From positions 62,001 through 126,000 of the forward strand of contig JBIQIY010000011.1 in NCBI GenBank assembly GCA_044507775.1: DNA of 64,000 nucleotides, written 5' to 3'. Numbering within the stretch: the first letter of the stretch is position 1; each line of letters begins with the position of its first letter. Shown one piece after another: positions 17,478 through 25,025 of this stretch. The notes under the pieces are model-generated. The model made no database searches. It saw only the letters and a program-made list of their open reading frames with translations, and was not told the DNA's origin. Source of the stretch: Chryseosolibacter sp044507775 (GTDB taxonomy: Bacteria; Bacteroidota; Bacteroidia; Cytophagales; Cyclobacteriaceae). The position numbers were made by a program, and so were the translations under genes.

Positions 17478-18725
17478 ATGAAATCTCAATACTCTTTTCT
17501 TGTCGGAAATTTTCAGAGCCGGAAAGCCATACGCGGATGGGTACTGCTGTGTACATTGTCTTCCCTCCTGGCATTCACCTCCTGCACGGAGGATTCCAAC
17601 CCGGAACTTGAAAAGCAAACATTCACTTCCGTCTTTGACCACAGCGATTTTTCGGCGGGGTTCTATCCCATCTCGCTGAAACAAACGCCTGACGGCGGAT
17701 ACCTGATCCTGGCAGAGCGCAAGATCCCGGGGTCCATGTTCAGGGGTTCCTACCTTTTGAAAGTCGATGAGGTAGGCGATTTCGAGAGAGAACTGGTTCT
17801 TGACGTCAACGCCAACCCGGTCGGAGATCTCATGGAAGTCGGCGGCTACTACTATTTCTTCGCGATGGACACGCTCACGTTGCAGGGCCAGCTCCTGAAA
17901 GTTGACGCAGAAGCGCAGGCGGCAGAGGTGAACAGCGCCGGAGGTGTGACGTATCCAACTGCGGCAAGCCTCGCGGGCGATGAACTGCTCCTGTTGAGCT
18001 ATCAGCACGCAGATAAGTTATCCATGCTCTCGATCCACACAGTCAATGGCGACCTAGTAAAGGATCCGGCGCGTTTTAGCATCGGCGCGGGTGACGATGT
18101 TGAGGAGCCGATCATGAATCACATCCTCCGGACCGGCAAGCGATTCCCGTTTCAGGTTGGTAAGGTTTCCAACGACCTGTACTTCTTCAACGGATTTCAC
18201 AACTATTCATTCTCGCTCGTCTTCACCAGCATGGGCGATGACGGTCCCGCCGGTGTTGTAAACGGACAACAGGACGACGGAGGCCTCAGCGCGATCGTGC
18301 CTTTGGAAAACGGCACCTTCGCCGTCTCGCGTTTTGATTTCGGTGAGAACTATTTTTTGCCAGGGGTGGAGCTCACAACCCATAGCACCTCCATTGGCGC
18401 ATACCTGGGTGGTTACGTCCTTCCGGAACTGATACCGGACGCTCCCGTACGGATCATGCGCGTGAATGCCGGTGGAAAAAAGATGCTGTTGTATGCGAGT
18501 GACACCCGCAGCAAGCAGATCGGGCTGTTCTTCTATGACGAAGCTAGCGGAGATTTTGTCAGCAGTCGATACCTGGGATTCTCGAATCCGTTCGAGATCG
18601 CAGCGCTCACCACCACCGAGGATGAAGGCATTGCAATCTGCGGAACGACGTGGCTCGCGGGCCGTTTCCCCCGCATCTGCCTGTTCAAGATATCAAAGGA
18701 AGACCTGGCAAAGCAGGCGGACTAA
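17478..18725 (+). CDS. Hypothetical lipoprotein, beta-propeller-like
   Basis: 415 residues. A long n-region precedes a hydrophobic segment ending in a lipobox-like LAFTSC. The body shows repeating SLKQTPDGGYLILAERK, DLMEVGGYYYFFAMDT and IAALTTTEDEGIAICGTTW segments, as in bacterial proteins with WD40-like or kelch-like blades around a DGGYL motif. It is the last gene of the DUF1800-DUF1501-barrel-lipoprotein operon. No catalytic residues were recognised. Confidence 0.65.
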   Translation: MKSQYSFLVGNFQSRKAIRGWVLLCTLSSLLAFTSCTEDSNPELEKQTFTSVFDHSDFSAGFYPISLKQTPDGGYLILAERKIPGSMFRGSYLLKVDEVGDFERELVLDVNANPVGDLMEVGGYYYFFAMDTLTLQGQLLKVDAEAQAAEVNSAGGVTYPTAASLAGDELLLLSYQHADKLSMLSIHTVNGDLVKDPARFSIGAGDDVEEPIMNHILRTGKRFPFQVGKVSNDLYFFNGFHNYSFSLVFTSMGDDGPAGVVNGQQDDGGLSAIVPLENGTFAVSRFDFGENYFLPGVELTTHSTSIGAYLGGYVLPELIPDAPVRIMRVNAGGKKMLLYASDTRSKQIGLFFYDEASGDFVSSRYLGFSNPFEIAALTTTEDEGIAICGTTWLAGRFPRICLFKISKEDLAKQAD

Positions 18726-18778
18726 CCTCTTCTACTCTCAGGATTTTTTTGGACCTTTACGCGGCACTAATTCTTGTT

Positions 18779-19801
18779 ATGATCGAAGTAAAGGAGAACG
18801 TCGACCTGTTTCCATTCAACACATTCCACATACATGCCGTATGCCGCTATCTGGTAACCATCCGCACTGAAGAAGAAGCGCGCGAGGTTTTCGAAGGTGG
18901 CCTGTTCCGCAGCCATCGCCATCTGGTCCTCGGGGGCGGCAGCAACATCCTGCTGACGGGAGACTTCGACGGTGTCGTCGTGAAGAACGAGCTCTCCGGA
19001 ATTTCCGTGCAACAGGAGGATGACGATACCATTAGCCTTCGCGTGGGCTCCGGAGAGAACTGGCACCGCCTGGTGCTGCACTGTGTCGAGCGCGACCTCG
19101 GCGGCATTGAGAATCTCTCCCTCATTCCCGGAACCGTGGGCGCCGCTCCCATGCAGAACATCGGCGCCTATGGCGTTGAGATCCGCGAGGTTATTCGCAG
19201 CGTGGAAGCGATCGAACTGAAGACCGGGGCATCGAGGGTCTTCGACCGGGACGAGTGCGCGTTCGGCTATCGCGAAAGTATTTTCAAGCAGGAACTTCGG
19301 GACCAGTATTTCATCTCAAGTGTTACTTTAACTCTGACGAAAAGAAACCACCGGTTCAACGTTAGCTATGGTGCGATCCAGGACGTCTTGAGAAAAAAGA
19401 ATATTCACGACCTCTCTATCCGGGCCATCAGCGATGCCGTGATCGATATCAGGTCGAGCAAGTTACCGAACCCTTCCGTCATCGGAAACGCGGGAAGCTT
19501 CTTCAAGAACCCTTCCGTCGATGCAGATTTTTTCGAGCGGCTTAAGAAAGAATACCCGGCGATTCCCTCCTTTCCCGGGGAGAAGTCCCTCGTAAAGCTT
19601 CCCGCCGCATGGTTGATTGAACAATGCGGATGGAAGGGAAAAACCCTCGGTAGCATCGGCGTTCACAAGCACCAGGCACTCGTGCTGGTGAACTACGGAG
19701 ACGGAGAAGGACAAAAAATCTGGCAGCTCGCCCGGGACATTCAGTCGAGCGTAAGAGAAAAATTCGACATCGTTCTCCAACCTGAAGTGAACGTGTTATG
19801 A
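18779..19801 (+). CDS. murB: UDP-N-acetylmuramate dehydrogenase (UDP-N-acetylenolpyruvoylglucosamine reductase)
   Basis: 340 residues from the ATG at 18779, chosen because MIEVKENVDLFPFNTFHI is the typical MurB start; the frame is open upstream over the previous gene's end. MurB uses FAD and NADPH to reduce the enolpyruvyl group, giving UDP-MurNAc for peptidoglycan. FAD-binding motifs are LVLGGGSNILLT and SLIPGTVGAAPMQNIGAYG. The substrate-binding FGYRESIFK and the catalytic serine loop GNAGSFFKNP are present, and the final QPEVNVL carries the conserved Glu. The presence of the Tyr loop (FGYRES) suggests type I MurB. Confidence 0.97.
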   Translation: MIEVKENVDLFPFNTFHIHAVCRYLVTIRTEEEAREVFEGGLFRSHRHLVLGGGSNILLTGDFDGVVVKNELSGISVQQEDDDTISLRVGSGENWHRLVLHCVERDLGGIENLSLIPGTVGAAPMQNIGAYGVEIREVIRSVEAIELKTGASRVFDRDECAFGYRESIFKQELRDQYFISSVTLTLTKRNHRFNVSYGAIQDVLRKKNIHDLSIRAISDAVIDIRSSKLPNPSVIGNAGSFFKNPSVDADFFERLKKEYPAIPSFPGEKSLVKLPAAWLIEQCGWKGKTLGSIGVHKHQALVLVNYGDGEGQKIWQLARDIQSSVREKFDIVLQPEVNVL

Positions 19802-19877
19802 CTTCGACGATGGTCGCTAACCTTCGAGTACCCCTCCAAAAAAATTCCCGATCAAAAAAATTTTTTGCTGAAAATTT

Positions 19878-19906
19878 TTGCGAATAAAAAAAATGTTATA
19901 ACTTTT
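19878..19906 (+). promoter_or_regulatory. Putative Bacteroidota-type promoter for the 25-residue Lys/Ala gene
   Basis: TTG (19878-19880), an 18-nt spacer, then TAACTTTT (19899-19906). This is one base off the TAnnTTTG -7 element and slightly short in spacing. The surrounding region is extremely A/T rich. Confidence 0.4.
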
Positions 19907-19946
19907 CGTATCGTTTAATAACATTTAAACTAAAATTAAAAACGCT

Positions 19947-20024
19947 ATGGCAAAATCAGCGAAGAAAGCAGCTAAGAAGTCTTCTAAGAAGACTGCTAAG
20001 AAAGCTGCCAAAAAGAAGAAGTAA
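19947..20024 (+). CDS. 25-residue lysine/alanine-rich basic peptide (histone-tail-like)
   Basis: The ORF runs from ATG 19947 to TAA 20022-20024. The product contains 14 Lys, with Ala, Ser and Thr as almost the only other residues, in KKAAKK / KKSSKK / KKTAKK blocks. It resembles the C-terminal tail of histone H1 or of bacterial Hc1-type proteins. A promoter-like site lies upstream and a strong intrinsic terminator lies 24 bp downstream, which argues for a real monocistronic gene. The likely role is binding DNA or RNA by charge; this is inference from composition. It is too short for most gene callers. Confidence 0.65.
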   Translation: MAKSAKKAAKKSSKKTAKKAAKKKK

Positions 20025-20047
20025 TTAGGTTTAACCTAAAGACTTTT

Positions 20048-20088
20048 GCGAAGGGAAGTAAATCAGATTTGCTTCCCTTTCGCTTTTT
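20048..20088 (+). terminator. Rho-independent terminator after the Lys/Ala peptide gene
   Basis: A long stem GCGAAGGGAAG (20048-20058) / CTTCCCTTTCGC (20072-20083) with one bulged base, followed by TTTTT (20084-20088). It is one of the clearest terminators in the window. Confidence 0.85.
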
Positions 20089-20222
20089 AAGTCCGCGTCA
20101 TCACTGCAGTCATCCTCCTTCCCTCATCTGATATTGCCGTGCCTATCCGGCTCCACAGGCGCCCCGCGACGCGTCCCATCATCGAATTTCATACGGTTGC
20201 GCCAAAATTGTAGGGATTGTTC

Positions 20223-20253
20223 TTGTCTTAACCCCTGGCCAACCGTAACTTTC
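20223..20253 (+). promoter_or_regulatory. Putative promoter for the 107-residue basic-tail gene
   Basis: TTG (20223-20225), a 20-nt spacer, then TAACTTTC (20246-20253), one base off TAnnTTTG. It lies 22 bp before the start codon and resembles the site before the 25-residue peptide gene. Confidence 0.45.
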
Positions 20254-20275
20254 TTTCGAATTAAATCAACTGAGT

Positions 20276-20599
20276 ATGGCAAAAGCAGCGGCAAAGACAT
20301 CGACGAAAACAGGAGCCAGAAAACCCCGTGCACCTCGGGCCAAAGTATCTGGCAACGACATCGAAAAGGTAAGTGAAGAAGCGCTGCAGAAACTCCAGAC
20401 GCTCGGTATCGATGAACAGCTTCAGCGCGATCTGGAGTGGTGCCTGGGAAGTTACCGGGCTGACCGCAATCCCGTCGGCTTGTACGACGGCGCCAGGCGC
20501 GCGCTGGCTATCTTCAAGAATGAAAGGCAAAAGAAAACGAAAGGCGTGACCGCCAAACTGATCAGCGACCTTGAAAAGGTTGTCGAAGAACGTTCCTAA
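20276..20599 (+). CDS. Small conserved hypothetical protein with histone-like basic N-terminal tail
   Basis: 107 residues. The first ~28 residues are Lys/Ala/Arg/Pro-rich (MAKAAAKTSTKTGARKPRAP...), similar in style to the neighbouring 25-residue peptide. They precede a helical domain (EEALQKLQTLGIDEQLQRDLEWCLGSY) and a basic C-terminal helix (FKNERQKKTKGVTAK). The start is at the ATG preceded by a promoter-like element. Nucleic-acid binding is plausible from the tail but no known domain was recognised. The stop overlaps the convergent dCMP deaminase stop by 4 nt. Confidence 0.75.
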   Translation: MAKAAAKTSTKTGARKPRAPRAKVSGNDIEKVSEEALQKLQTLGIDEQLQRDLEWCLGSYRADRNPVGLYDGARRALAIFKNERQKKTKGVTAKLISDLEKVVEERS

Positions 20600-21078
20600 A
20601 TCATCTTGGTCACATTCCCCAGCTTGCCCTGGTACCGCGCGACCTCTACACCAAACTTTTCGAGAAAGTCCACTCCTTCGTCGGAGGCGAGCCCCTTATG
20701 CTCCGCGTACGATCGCAGATACATGACCTTGCGGATGCCCATCGAAAAAATAATCCGGGCGCACGCCAGGCAAGGAGACAGCGTCACATACAAGGTCGCG
20801 CCTTCAACCGACGTTTTGTTCTTGACTGCGTAAAGAATCGCGTTCTGCTCCGCGTGGATGGCGAGTGAGCATCCTCCCTTCGAATCGCGTGGACATCCGG
20901 TCTCCGGCCATTCCTCGTCACAATTATGCGTCCCGGATGGAGGACCGTTGTATCCAATCGAAATAATCCTCGTATCGCGGGTCAGCACAGCACCCACGTG
21001 CCTCTTTATACAATGCGAACGGGTGGCAAGATTAACTGCCAGCTCCATGTAGATATCATCAAATTCGGGACGTCTCAT
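20596..21078 (-). CDS. dCMP deaminase (ComE-type cytidine/deoxycytidylate deaminase)
   Basis: 160 residues from the ATG at 21078; the usual start MRRPEFDDIYMELAVNLATRS was preferred over the open extension to 21126. It converts dCMP to dUMP, supplying thymidylate synthesis. Zinc-site motifs are IHAEQNAILYA (HAE) and LSPCLACARIIFSMG (PCxxC), and the substrate loop is GYNGPPSGTHNCDE. Length is normal. It converges with the preceding small gene, sharing 4 nt at the stop codons. Confidence 0.94.
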   Translation of the reverse strand: MRRPEFDDIYMELAVNLATRSHCIKRHVGAVLTRDTRIISIGYNGPPSGTHNCDEEWPETGCPRDSKGGCSLAIHAEQNAILYAVKNKTSVEGATLYVTLSPCLACARIIFSMGIRKVMYLRSYAEHKGLASDEGVDFLEKFGVEVARYQGKLGNVTKMI

Positions 21079-21211
21079 GCGCGTAAAAATAGAATATTGC
21101 GTCGACAACCAAACGATCGGCCGCAAACAGTGATCCTCTAAAATCTCTCACGTTCCTCTCACAACAAATAATTCCACCCGGTCGTGCTGAAAACATTATC
21201 TTTAACCCTGT

Positions 21212-21742
21212 ATGATGCTCCAGGTTATACCTTTTGTGTGTTTGCTCTTTCTGACCACGCTCGCCCGGGCGCAGGAGGTGCTGAAGCCCCGGCCGAGCCC
21301 GCTGGCCGTCACCACCGCGCGCTATCAGGATCACTATGTCAAGATTACCTACAGCCAGCCCCAGCGGAAGAACCGCGAGATATTCGGTGGTCTTGTGCCT
21401 TACGGACAAGTATGGCGAACAGGAGCAAACGAAGCCACCGAGATCACAACAACAAAGGATATTACGATAGGCCAGCTACTGCTGAAAGCCGGTACGTATT
21501 CCCTCTTCACCATCCCGAGAAAAGAAAAGTGGACGATCATCATCAACGCTGACCAGGGACTCTGGGGAGCTTACAACTACAATCCAAAGAAGGACGTATT
21601 CCGGTTCGATGTCCCTGTACAACCCGCCGGCAAAACATATGATGTGTTTACTATCTTCCTCGATCAGCGCAACGAAGTGGCAAACATTTTGATTCTGTGG
21701 GATAATGTAAAAGTATCGATCCCTGTAAAATTCCTTAATTAA
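21212..21742 (+). CDS. DUF2911 domain-containing secreted protein
   Basis: 176 residues with a signal peptide ending LTTLARAQ. The DUF2911 hallmark segments are present: ITYSQPQRKNREIFGGLVPYGQVWRTGANEATEI, LKAGTYSLFTIP and WTIIINADQGLWGAYNYN. The family is widespread in Bacteroidota; its function is unknown and it probably acts in the periplasm. A weak -7-like TATCTTTA at 21197-21204 lies directly before the ATG, so the message may be nearly leaderless. A short periplasmic-protein gene follows after 7 bp. Confidence 0.88.
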   Translation: MMLQVIPFVCLLFLTTLARAQEVLKPRPSPLAVTTARYQDHYVKITYSQPQRKNREIFGGLVPYGQVWRTGANEATEITTTKDITIGQLLLKAGTYSLFTIPRKEKWTIIINADQGLWGAYNYNPKKDVFRFDVPVQPAGKTYDVFTIFLDQRNEVANILILWDNVKVSIPVKFLN

Positions 21743-21749
21743 TTCCACC

Positions 21750-22265
21750 ATGGTGAAATATACCCTGCTTTCCATCTTCCTTCTGACCGGTCTTGCACTG
21801 AAAGGACAGGACATCGCAGAGCTTGAGCGAAGAAACGGCTTCAAAGACCTCAAACTTGGCGTCCCGATAGACTCCGTGAAGGGCGAAAAAAAACTCAGGA
21901 AGGAGTTTCGCGAACAGGACGAATTCCCGGCCAGGTTGTACAGCATCGACCATCCCGACTACGAAAAGATCGGTGAGATCGCAGTTAACAAGGTAGAGAT
22001 CAAAACCTACAAAGATCTCGTCTACCAGATCCATATTGTCGCCAATAAGGACCCTAGGCTCATGAAAGCTCTGGAATCCATCTATGGTCCGGCCGACTAT
22101 GACATGAAAAAAGAGACTTACTTCTGGAAGGGCAACACGCTTATCCTGAAGTTCCGATCCTATTCCCGGAATCAGCTGGAAATGATCTTCAGCTCCTATG
22201 TCATCCTCAAAATGATGAAAGATGACAAAGGCAAGAAGGTGGAGGACATAGCAGACGACTTCTGA
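21750..22265 (+). CDS. Hypothetical secreted protein
   Basis: 171 residues with a signal peptide (MVKYTLLSIFLLTGLALKGQ). The mature protein begins ERRNGFKDLKLGVPIDSVKG, the kind of motif seen in small periplasmic proteins with a GF+++LG start, and ends in a Lys/Asp-rich tail. No catalytic motif was recognised. It is 7 bp downstream of the DUF2911 gene and probably in the same operon. Confidence 0.7.
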   Translation: MVKYTLLSIFLLTGLALKGQDIAELERRNGFKDLKLGVPIDSVKGEKKLRKEFREQDEFPARLYSIDHPDYEKIGEIAVNKVEIKTYKDLVYQIHIVANKDPRLMKALESIYGPADYDMKKETYFWKGNTLILKFRSYSRNQLEMIFSSYVILKMMKDDKGKKVEDIADDF

Positions 22266-22445
22266 TCTCGTTCTCAGCTCAATCGTAGATCTCTGCACAC
22301 AACTGTATTCCGGATCGCCGCCAACGGCGCATCCCATCACGGATCTCCTATCTGTTTCAGAAATATCGGAAGTCAGGGCCCCCAAAGCCCGCTCCACGCC
22401 GCTTCCTTATCTGCCACAAAGCTGTGAAGTGCGGTTGCAAGTAAT

Positions 22446-22453
22446 TATTTTTG
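22446..22453 (+). promoter_or_regulatory. Promoter -7 element for the ABC-F gene
   Basis: TATTTTTG is an exact match to the Bacteroidota -7 consensus TAnnTTTG. No convincing TTG was found at the expected upstream distance. It predicts a leader of about 60 nt before the start at 22520. Confidence 0.45.
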
Positions 22454-22490
22454 CTGTTTCATTGTTGAATTTCTGAAATTAACTCCCCGG

Positions 22491-22505
22491 CGGTCGATCC
22501 GACCG
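22491..22505 (+). promoter_or_regulatory. Hairpin in the ABC-F leader, 14 nt before the start codon
   Basis: A perfect 6-bp stem CGGTCG / CGACCG with the 3-nt loop ATC, near the ribosome-binding region of the ABC-F gene. It could restrict ribosome access. There is no T-run, so it is not a terminator. Confidence 0.45.
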
Positions 22506-22519
22506 GACCTCAAGACAAT

Positions 22520-24427
22520 ATGATCTCAATCACTAACCTGTCCTACTATATTGGTGGACGCGCGCTATATGAAAATGCGAGTATGTTCATCAAACCCAAG
22601 GATAAAATCGGACTGATCGGTCTGAACGGCCGCGGAAAGTCGACCCTTTTGAAACTCATCAACGGAGATTACACGCCGGATGCCGGCAGTATCAGCAAAA
22701 GCAACGACTGCACCATCGGATTTCTCAACCAGGACCTCCTCTCCTATCAGACAGACGACGCCATCGTCACGGTAGCGATGGAGGCCTTTAAGGACGCAGT
22801 CGACACTCAACGCGAGATCGAGCGCATTCTTCACAAGCTTGAGACCGAGTATTCGGAGGCGCTCGTCGACAAGCTGACCCGTTTGCAGGAAAACTTTGAA
22901 CGTCTTGATGGTTATTCCATGCAGGCGAAAGCGGAAGAAGTCCTGGAGGGTATCGGCTTCGCTACTCAAGACCTGCACAGACCCCTGAAGGAATTTTCCG
23001 GTGGCTGGCGCATGCGGGTTATGCTTGCCAAGCTGCTTCTGGAGAAGCCTTCGCTGCTGATGCTCGACGAACCCACCAACCACCTGGATCTTCCTTCTAT
23101 CGAATGGGTGGAGAACTACCTGCGCAACTATGAGGGCGCCGTCATCGTGGTATCCCACGACCGTACTTTCCTGGACAATGTCAGCACGAAGACGGTGGAT
23201 GTCACCCAACAGCAACTGGTTACATATGAGGGGAATTACTCCTTTTATCTCCAGGAAAAAGAACTTCGCGAGGAAATTCAGCAGAACGCCTACGAGAATC
23301 AGCAACAGAAGATCCGCCAGACGGAGCGATTCATTGAGCGTTTCAAAGCAAAGGCGACCAAAGCGCGGCAGGTGCAGTCGCGGGTAAAAGCTCTCGAGCG
23401 GATGGATAAGATCGAGGAAGTCATCGACGACACGGCTGCGGTAAACTTCAGGTTCCGGTTCAGCCAACAACCCGGCCGCTTTATTATCAACCTGAATAGT
23501 ATCTCCAAGTCGTACGGGTCATTGCAGATCCTGAAAGACACCTCCATCGCGATCGAGCGGACGGATAAGATTGCGCTCATCGGCGCGAATGGCAAAGGAA
23601 AATCCACGTTGCTCAGGATCATCGCCGGCGACGAACCGGTTGATGGCGAGCGGACGATGGGCTACAACGTGATACCCGCGTTCTATGCGCAGCATCAGCT
23701 CGAGTCGCTCCATGTCGACAACGAAATACTGGATGAATTAAAGCAAGCGGGCTCGGGAAAGTCAGAACAGGAATTGCGCAATGTACTGGGGTGTTTCCTC
23801 TTTACGGATGAAGACCAGTTCAAGAAGATAAAGGTTTTATCAGGAGGTGAGAAATCCAGAGTCGCGTTGGCGAAGACCCTGATATCGGAAGCTAACTTCC
23901 TCTTGTTGGATGAACCGACGAACCACCTCGATTTCATTTCTGAAAATATTCTTATCCAGGCGTTGCAGCAGTATCAGGGCAGTTTTGTCGTGGTTTCGCA
24001 CAACCGCCACTTTGTGAACCAGATCGCGAACAAGATCTGGTACATTGAAGATCAGCAGATCAAAGAATATCCGGGAACATACGAAGAGTACGAGTACTGG
24101 CGGAAGAAAAATCAGGCCGCCACCCAGCCTCCGCCCGAAGTGAAAAAGCCCAAGGCGGAGAAAAAACCTGTGCAGGAAAAAACTCCGTCGCAGGAGGCGC
24201 GGCTGAAGAGCCTGGAGAAAGACTTGAAGAAAGTTGAAGAGAGGATCGAGAAGTTGACTGCCGACAAGGCACGCATCGAAACGGAGATGACACGTGAGGA
24301 CGTTTACTCAGACTTCGGGAAACTGAATGTTGTTCAGGAGAAATTCAACACGGTTAACAAGGAGTTGAACGAGGCGAATTCAAAATGGGAGGAGCTGGCA
24401 TCCGCTATCGACGCAATAAGCAGTTAG
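22520..24427 (+). CDS. ABC-F family ATP-binding cassette protein (duplicated ATPase)
   Basis: 635 residues with no membrane segments. Two ATPase domains are present. The first has Walker A GLNGRGKST, signature FSGGWRMRV and Walker B LLMLDEPTNHLD. The second has Walker A GANGKGKST, signature LSGGEKSRV and Walker B LLLDEPTNHLD. The linker between them (about 240-310) is charged and helical. The C-terminal ~90 residues are a Lys/Glu-rich coiled coil, as in Uup. ABC-F proteins act on the ribosome or DNA repair intermediates rather than transport. This looks like the Uup/housekeeping type; antibiotic resistance is not supported by sequence alone. Confidence 0.94.
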   Translation: MISITNLSYYIGGRALYENASMFIKPKDKIGLIGLNGRGKSTLLKLINGDYTPDAGSISKSNDCTIGFLNQDLLSYQTDDAIVTVAMEAFKDAVDTQREIERILHKLETEYSEALVDKLTRLQENFERLDGYSMQAKAEEVLEGIGFATQDLHRPLKEFSGGWRMRVMLAKLLLEKPSLLMLDEPTNHLDLPSIEWVENYLRNYEGAVIVVSHDRTFLDNVSTKTVDVTQQQLVTYEGNYSFYLQEKELREEIQQNAYENQQQKIRQTERFIERFKAKATKARQVQSRVKALERMDKIEEVIDDTAAVNFRFRFSQQPGRFIINLNSISKSYGSLQILKDTSIAIERTDKIALIGANGKGKSTLLRIIAGDEPVDGERTMGYNVIPAFYAQHQLESLHVDNEILDELKQAGSGKSEQELRNVLGCFLFTDEDQFKKIKVLSGGEKSRVALAKTLISEANFLLLDEPTNHLDFISENILIQALQQYQGSFVVVSHNRHFVNQIANKIWYIEDQQIKEYPGTYEEYEYWRKKNQAATQPPPEVKKPKAEKKPVQEKTPSQEARLKSLEKDLKKVEERIEKLTADKARIETEMTREDVYSDFGKLNVVQEKFNTVNKELNEANSKWEELASAIDAISS

Positions 24428-24449
24428 CGACCCCGTTGGCCTCCTGGTC

Positions 24450-25025
24450 TTACCACAGACCGATTCCCATCTGAATGCTCAGCCGTTCCATGTCTTGCTC
24501 AACCGATGACCTAAGACCGGCCCCACCCCATCCTGACCATCGCGGCGCTACTTTGTAGTGTAGTCGCTGAAGCTTGTAGCCGGCGGTGAGGTAAATGGTG
24601 AGTTTCCCCTGGTGCAGCCGGTAGCCAATTGCGGGATGATAAAAAAAACCACCTTCATCCCGGAAGTACAGCTGCTGCTGTTCTTCGAAAGCGTTCCAGG
24701 CCTTCGAATATCCTGTGCTGACCTGCACAAACCACGCGTGATCTTTGCGCTCGGCGAAATCCCAACCCAGGCTCGCGAAAACAGGAAGTACCTGCCAATT
24801 CAAATAACCATCATAACCGACCCCTACGCCGATCGAAAAGGTATGGTATCGCACCCCCTGCACGAGCGCAGTTGTGACGGATGATCCCCTTCCTGTCGTG
24901 CCTGTGAGGATCCCGGAATGAAGGGAGATGAACCAGTCAGCTTTCGAACCCGTGGTATCTGACTGAGCCGCCGTGGAAAAGCAGGCGCACCCCATCAAGA
25001 GAAACAGGACCGCTCTACTGCGCAT
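24450..25025 (-). CDS. Hypothetical outer-membrane/secreted barrel-like protein
   Basis: 191 residues with a signal peptide (MRSRAVLFLLMGCACFSTAAQ). Strand-like segments such as GVRYHTFSIGVGVGYDGYLNW, WFVQVSTGYSKAW, YHPAIGYRLHQGKLTIYLTAGYKL and LSIQMGIGLW fit a small outer-membrane beta-barrel. Its start overlaps the end of the LVIVD lipoprotein gene by 11 nt, so the two are co-translated. The specific role is unknown. Confidence 0.7.
   Translation of the reverse strand: MRSRAVLFLLMGCACFSTAAQSDTTGSKADWFISLHSGILTGTTGRGSSVTTALVQGVRYHTFSIGVGVGYDGYLNWQVLPVFASLGWDFAERKDHAWFVQVSTGYSKAWNAFEEQQQLYFRDEGGFFYHPAIGYRLHQGKLTIYLTAGYKLQRLHYKVAPRWSGWGGAGLRSSVEQDMERLSIQMGIGLW

Noticed and set aside
22565..23470. 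A 301-residue minus-strand frame antisense to the ABC-F gene
   Set aside because: It lies wholly within a certain gene with intact Walker motifs and contains no domain of its own.
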